Shown here: piece after piece, positions 43,066-43,269 of the stretch | Numbering within the stretch: position 1 is the stretch's first letter | How the letters are laid out: the number at the start of each line of letters is the position of its first letter | NCBI GenBank assembly: GCA_038321615.1 | Contig: JBBQFC010000023.1 | Location: forward strand, 1-43,269 | DNA from: JBBQFC01 sp038321615 | GTDB lineage: Bacteria; Bacteroidota; Bacteroidia; Flavobacteriales_D; Cryomorphaceae | Reading direction: 5' to 3' | DNA length: 43,269 nucleotides | Program-made: the position numbers and the translations under genes | The notes under the pieces: model-generated | Told to the model about the DNA's origin: nothing | Databases searched by the model: none | The model's input: only the letters and a program-made list of their open reading frames with translations

Positions 43066-43269
43066 ATGTTCAGGATTCTCAAACACTCGCTCTTATTCGC
43101 TCTTTTTCTTCCTTTTACCTTTCTCACCGTTAGTGCGCAAGAAGTAAAACATGTGCTTTACGAATACTACGAAGGTTATATAATCCTTCCCGACGGCGCC
43201 AAAGAAATCGGCTTGATCCAACTTTTGAGTGATGGAGAACGGCATGAGAAAGTAATCTTTAAAAAAGAC
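43066..43269 (+). CDS. Secreted protein of unknown function, cut by the window edge
   Basis: The first 68 codons of a gene that continues beyond the window. The product opens with a clear signal peptide (MFRILKHSLLFALFLPFTF, cleavage likely after SAQ at residues 23-25), followed by HVLYEYYEGYIILPDGAKEIGL and more polar sequence. No domain can be recognised in this fragment. The 220 bases before it hold the peptidase terminator and nothing else that I can support. Confidence 0.7.
   Translation, partial: MFRILKHSLLFALFLPFTFLTVSAQEVKHVLYEYYEGYIILPDGAKEIGLIQLLSDGERHEKVIFKKD

Noticed and set aside
42846..43133. A 95-codon plus-strand frame after the peptidase terminator
   Set aside because: It begins inside the terminator tail, has no family-like sequence and overlaps the better-supported secreted protein gene starting at 43066 in another frame.
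1..43269. CRISPR array, prophage, defence island or rRNA operon
   Set aside because: No regularly spaced direct repeats, phage structural genes, defence-type enzymes beyond the DNA-repair set, or rRNA sequence were found on reading through the window.

Overview
The window is chromosomal DNA from a member of the Bacteroidota, most likely a Flavobacteriales-type free-living bacterium. The signs are type IX secretion (T9SS) C-terminal sorting domains, a FecI/FecR/TonB-receptor cassette with a DUF4249 lipoprotein, a two-component-propeller hybrid-type sensor with LytTR regulators, an S46 dipeptidyl-peptidase, a frdCAB-type succinate dehydrogenase, -7 promoter elements close to TAnnTTTG, and almost no Shine-Dalgarno sequences. 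The genus cannot be fixed from the sequence alone.

Layout. 1-2.7 kb: the plus-strand envelope/housekeeping operon ftsX - DUF3098 - uppP - truB, followed by an SDR oxidoreductase, a PhyH-type dioxygenase and a secreted transglutaminase-fold protein (to 5.8 kb). A tRNA-Met and a fructosamine-kinase-like gene follow. 7-11.1 kb (minus): aldo/keto reductase, Lhr-Core-type DEXH helicase and the PdeM nuclease, tightly packed. 11.2-17.1 kb (plus): ECF sigma factor, FecR anti-sigma, TonB receptor with STN domain, DUF4249 lipoprotein, a second FecR lacking its own sigma factor, and a small basic ORF, closed by an intrinsic terminator. 17.2-18.7 kb (minus): YhdH-type reductase and RidA. 18.7-21.4 kb (plus): exonuclease plus ATP-dependent ligase, the other half of the ligase-associated DNA repair set. 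21.8-25.8 kb: a 1335-residue T9SS cargo protein. 25.9-29.3 kb (minus): sdhCAB. 29.5-31 kb: aminopeptidase P and, convergent to it, a stand-alone sorting-domain-like ORF. 31.4-36.4 kb: two paralogous LytTR response regulators, a propeller sensor kinase and an acidic lipoprotein. 36.6-39.2 kb: a helical hypothetical protein and convergent thiL. 39.26-40.50 kb: a decayed ISAs1-family insertion sequence. 40.6-42.8 kb: S46 peptidase. The right edge cuts a secreted protein gene.

How the genes work together. The Lhr-Core helicase, PdeM, exonuclease and ligase are normally found as one four-gene DNA-repair cluster; here they are two convergently facing two-gene pairs separated by about 8.6 kb of nutrient-sensing genes. 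The sigma/FecR/receptor/DUF4249 set should form one outer-membrane uptake-and-signalling unit. The kinase and the regulator just upstream overlap by 4 bp and are surely co-translated. I found no CRISPR array, prophage or clear defence island. The items most worth a second look are the split repair cluster, the stand-alone sorting-domain ORF, the orphan FecR plus small basic ORF, the two-regulator/one-kinase module with its acidic lipoprotein, and the IS remnant with its reconstructible lesions.
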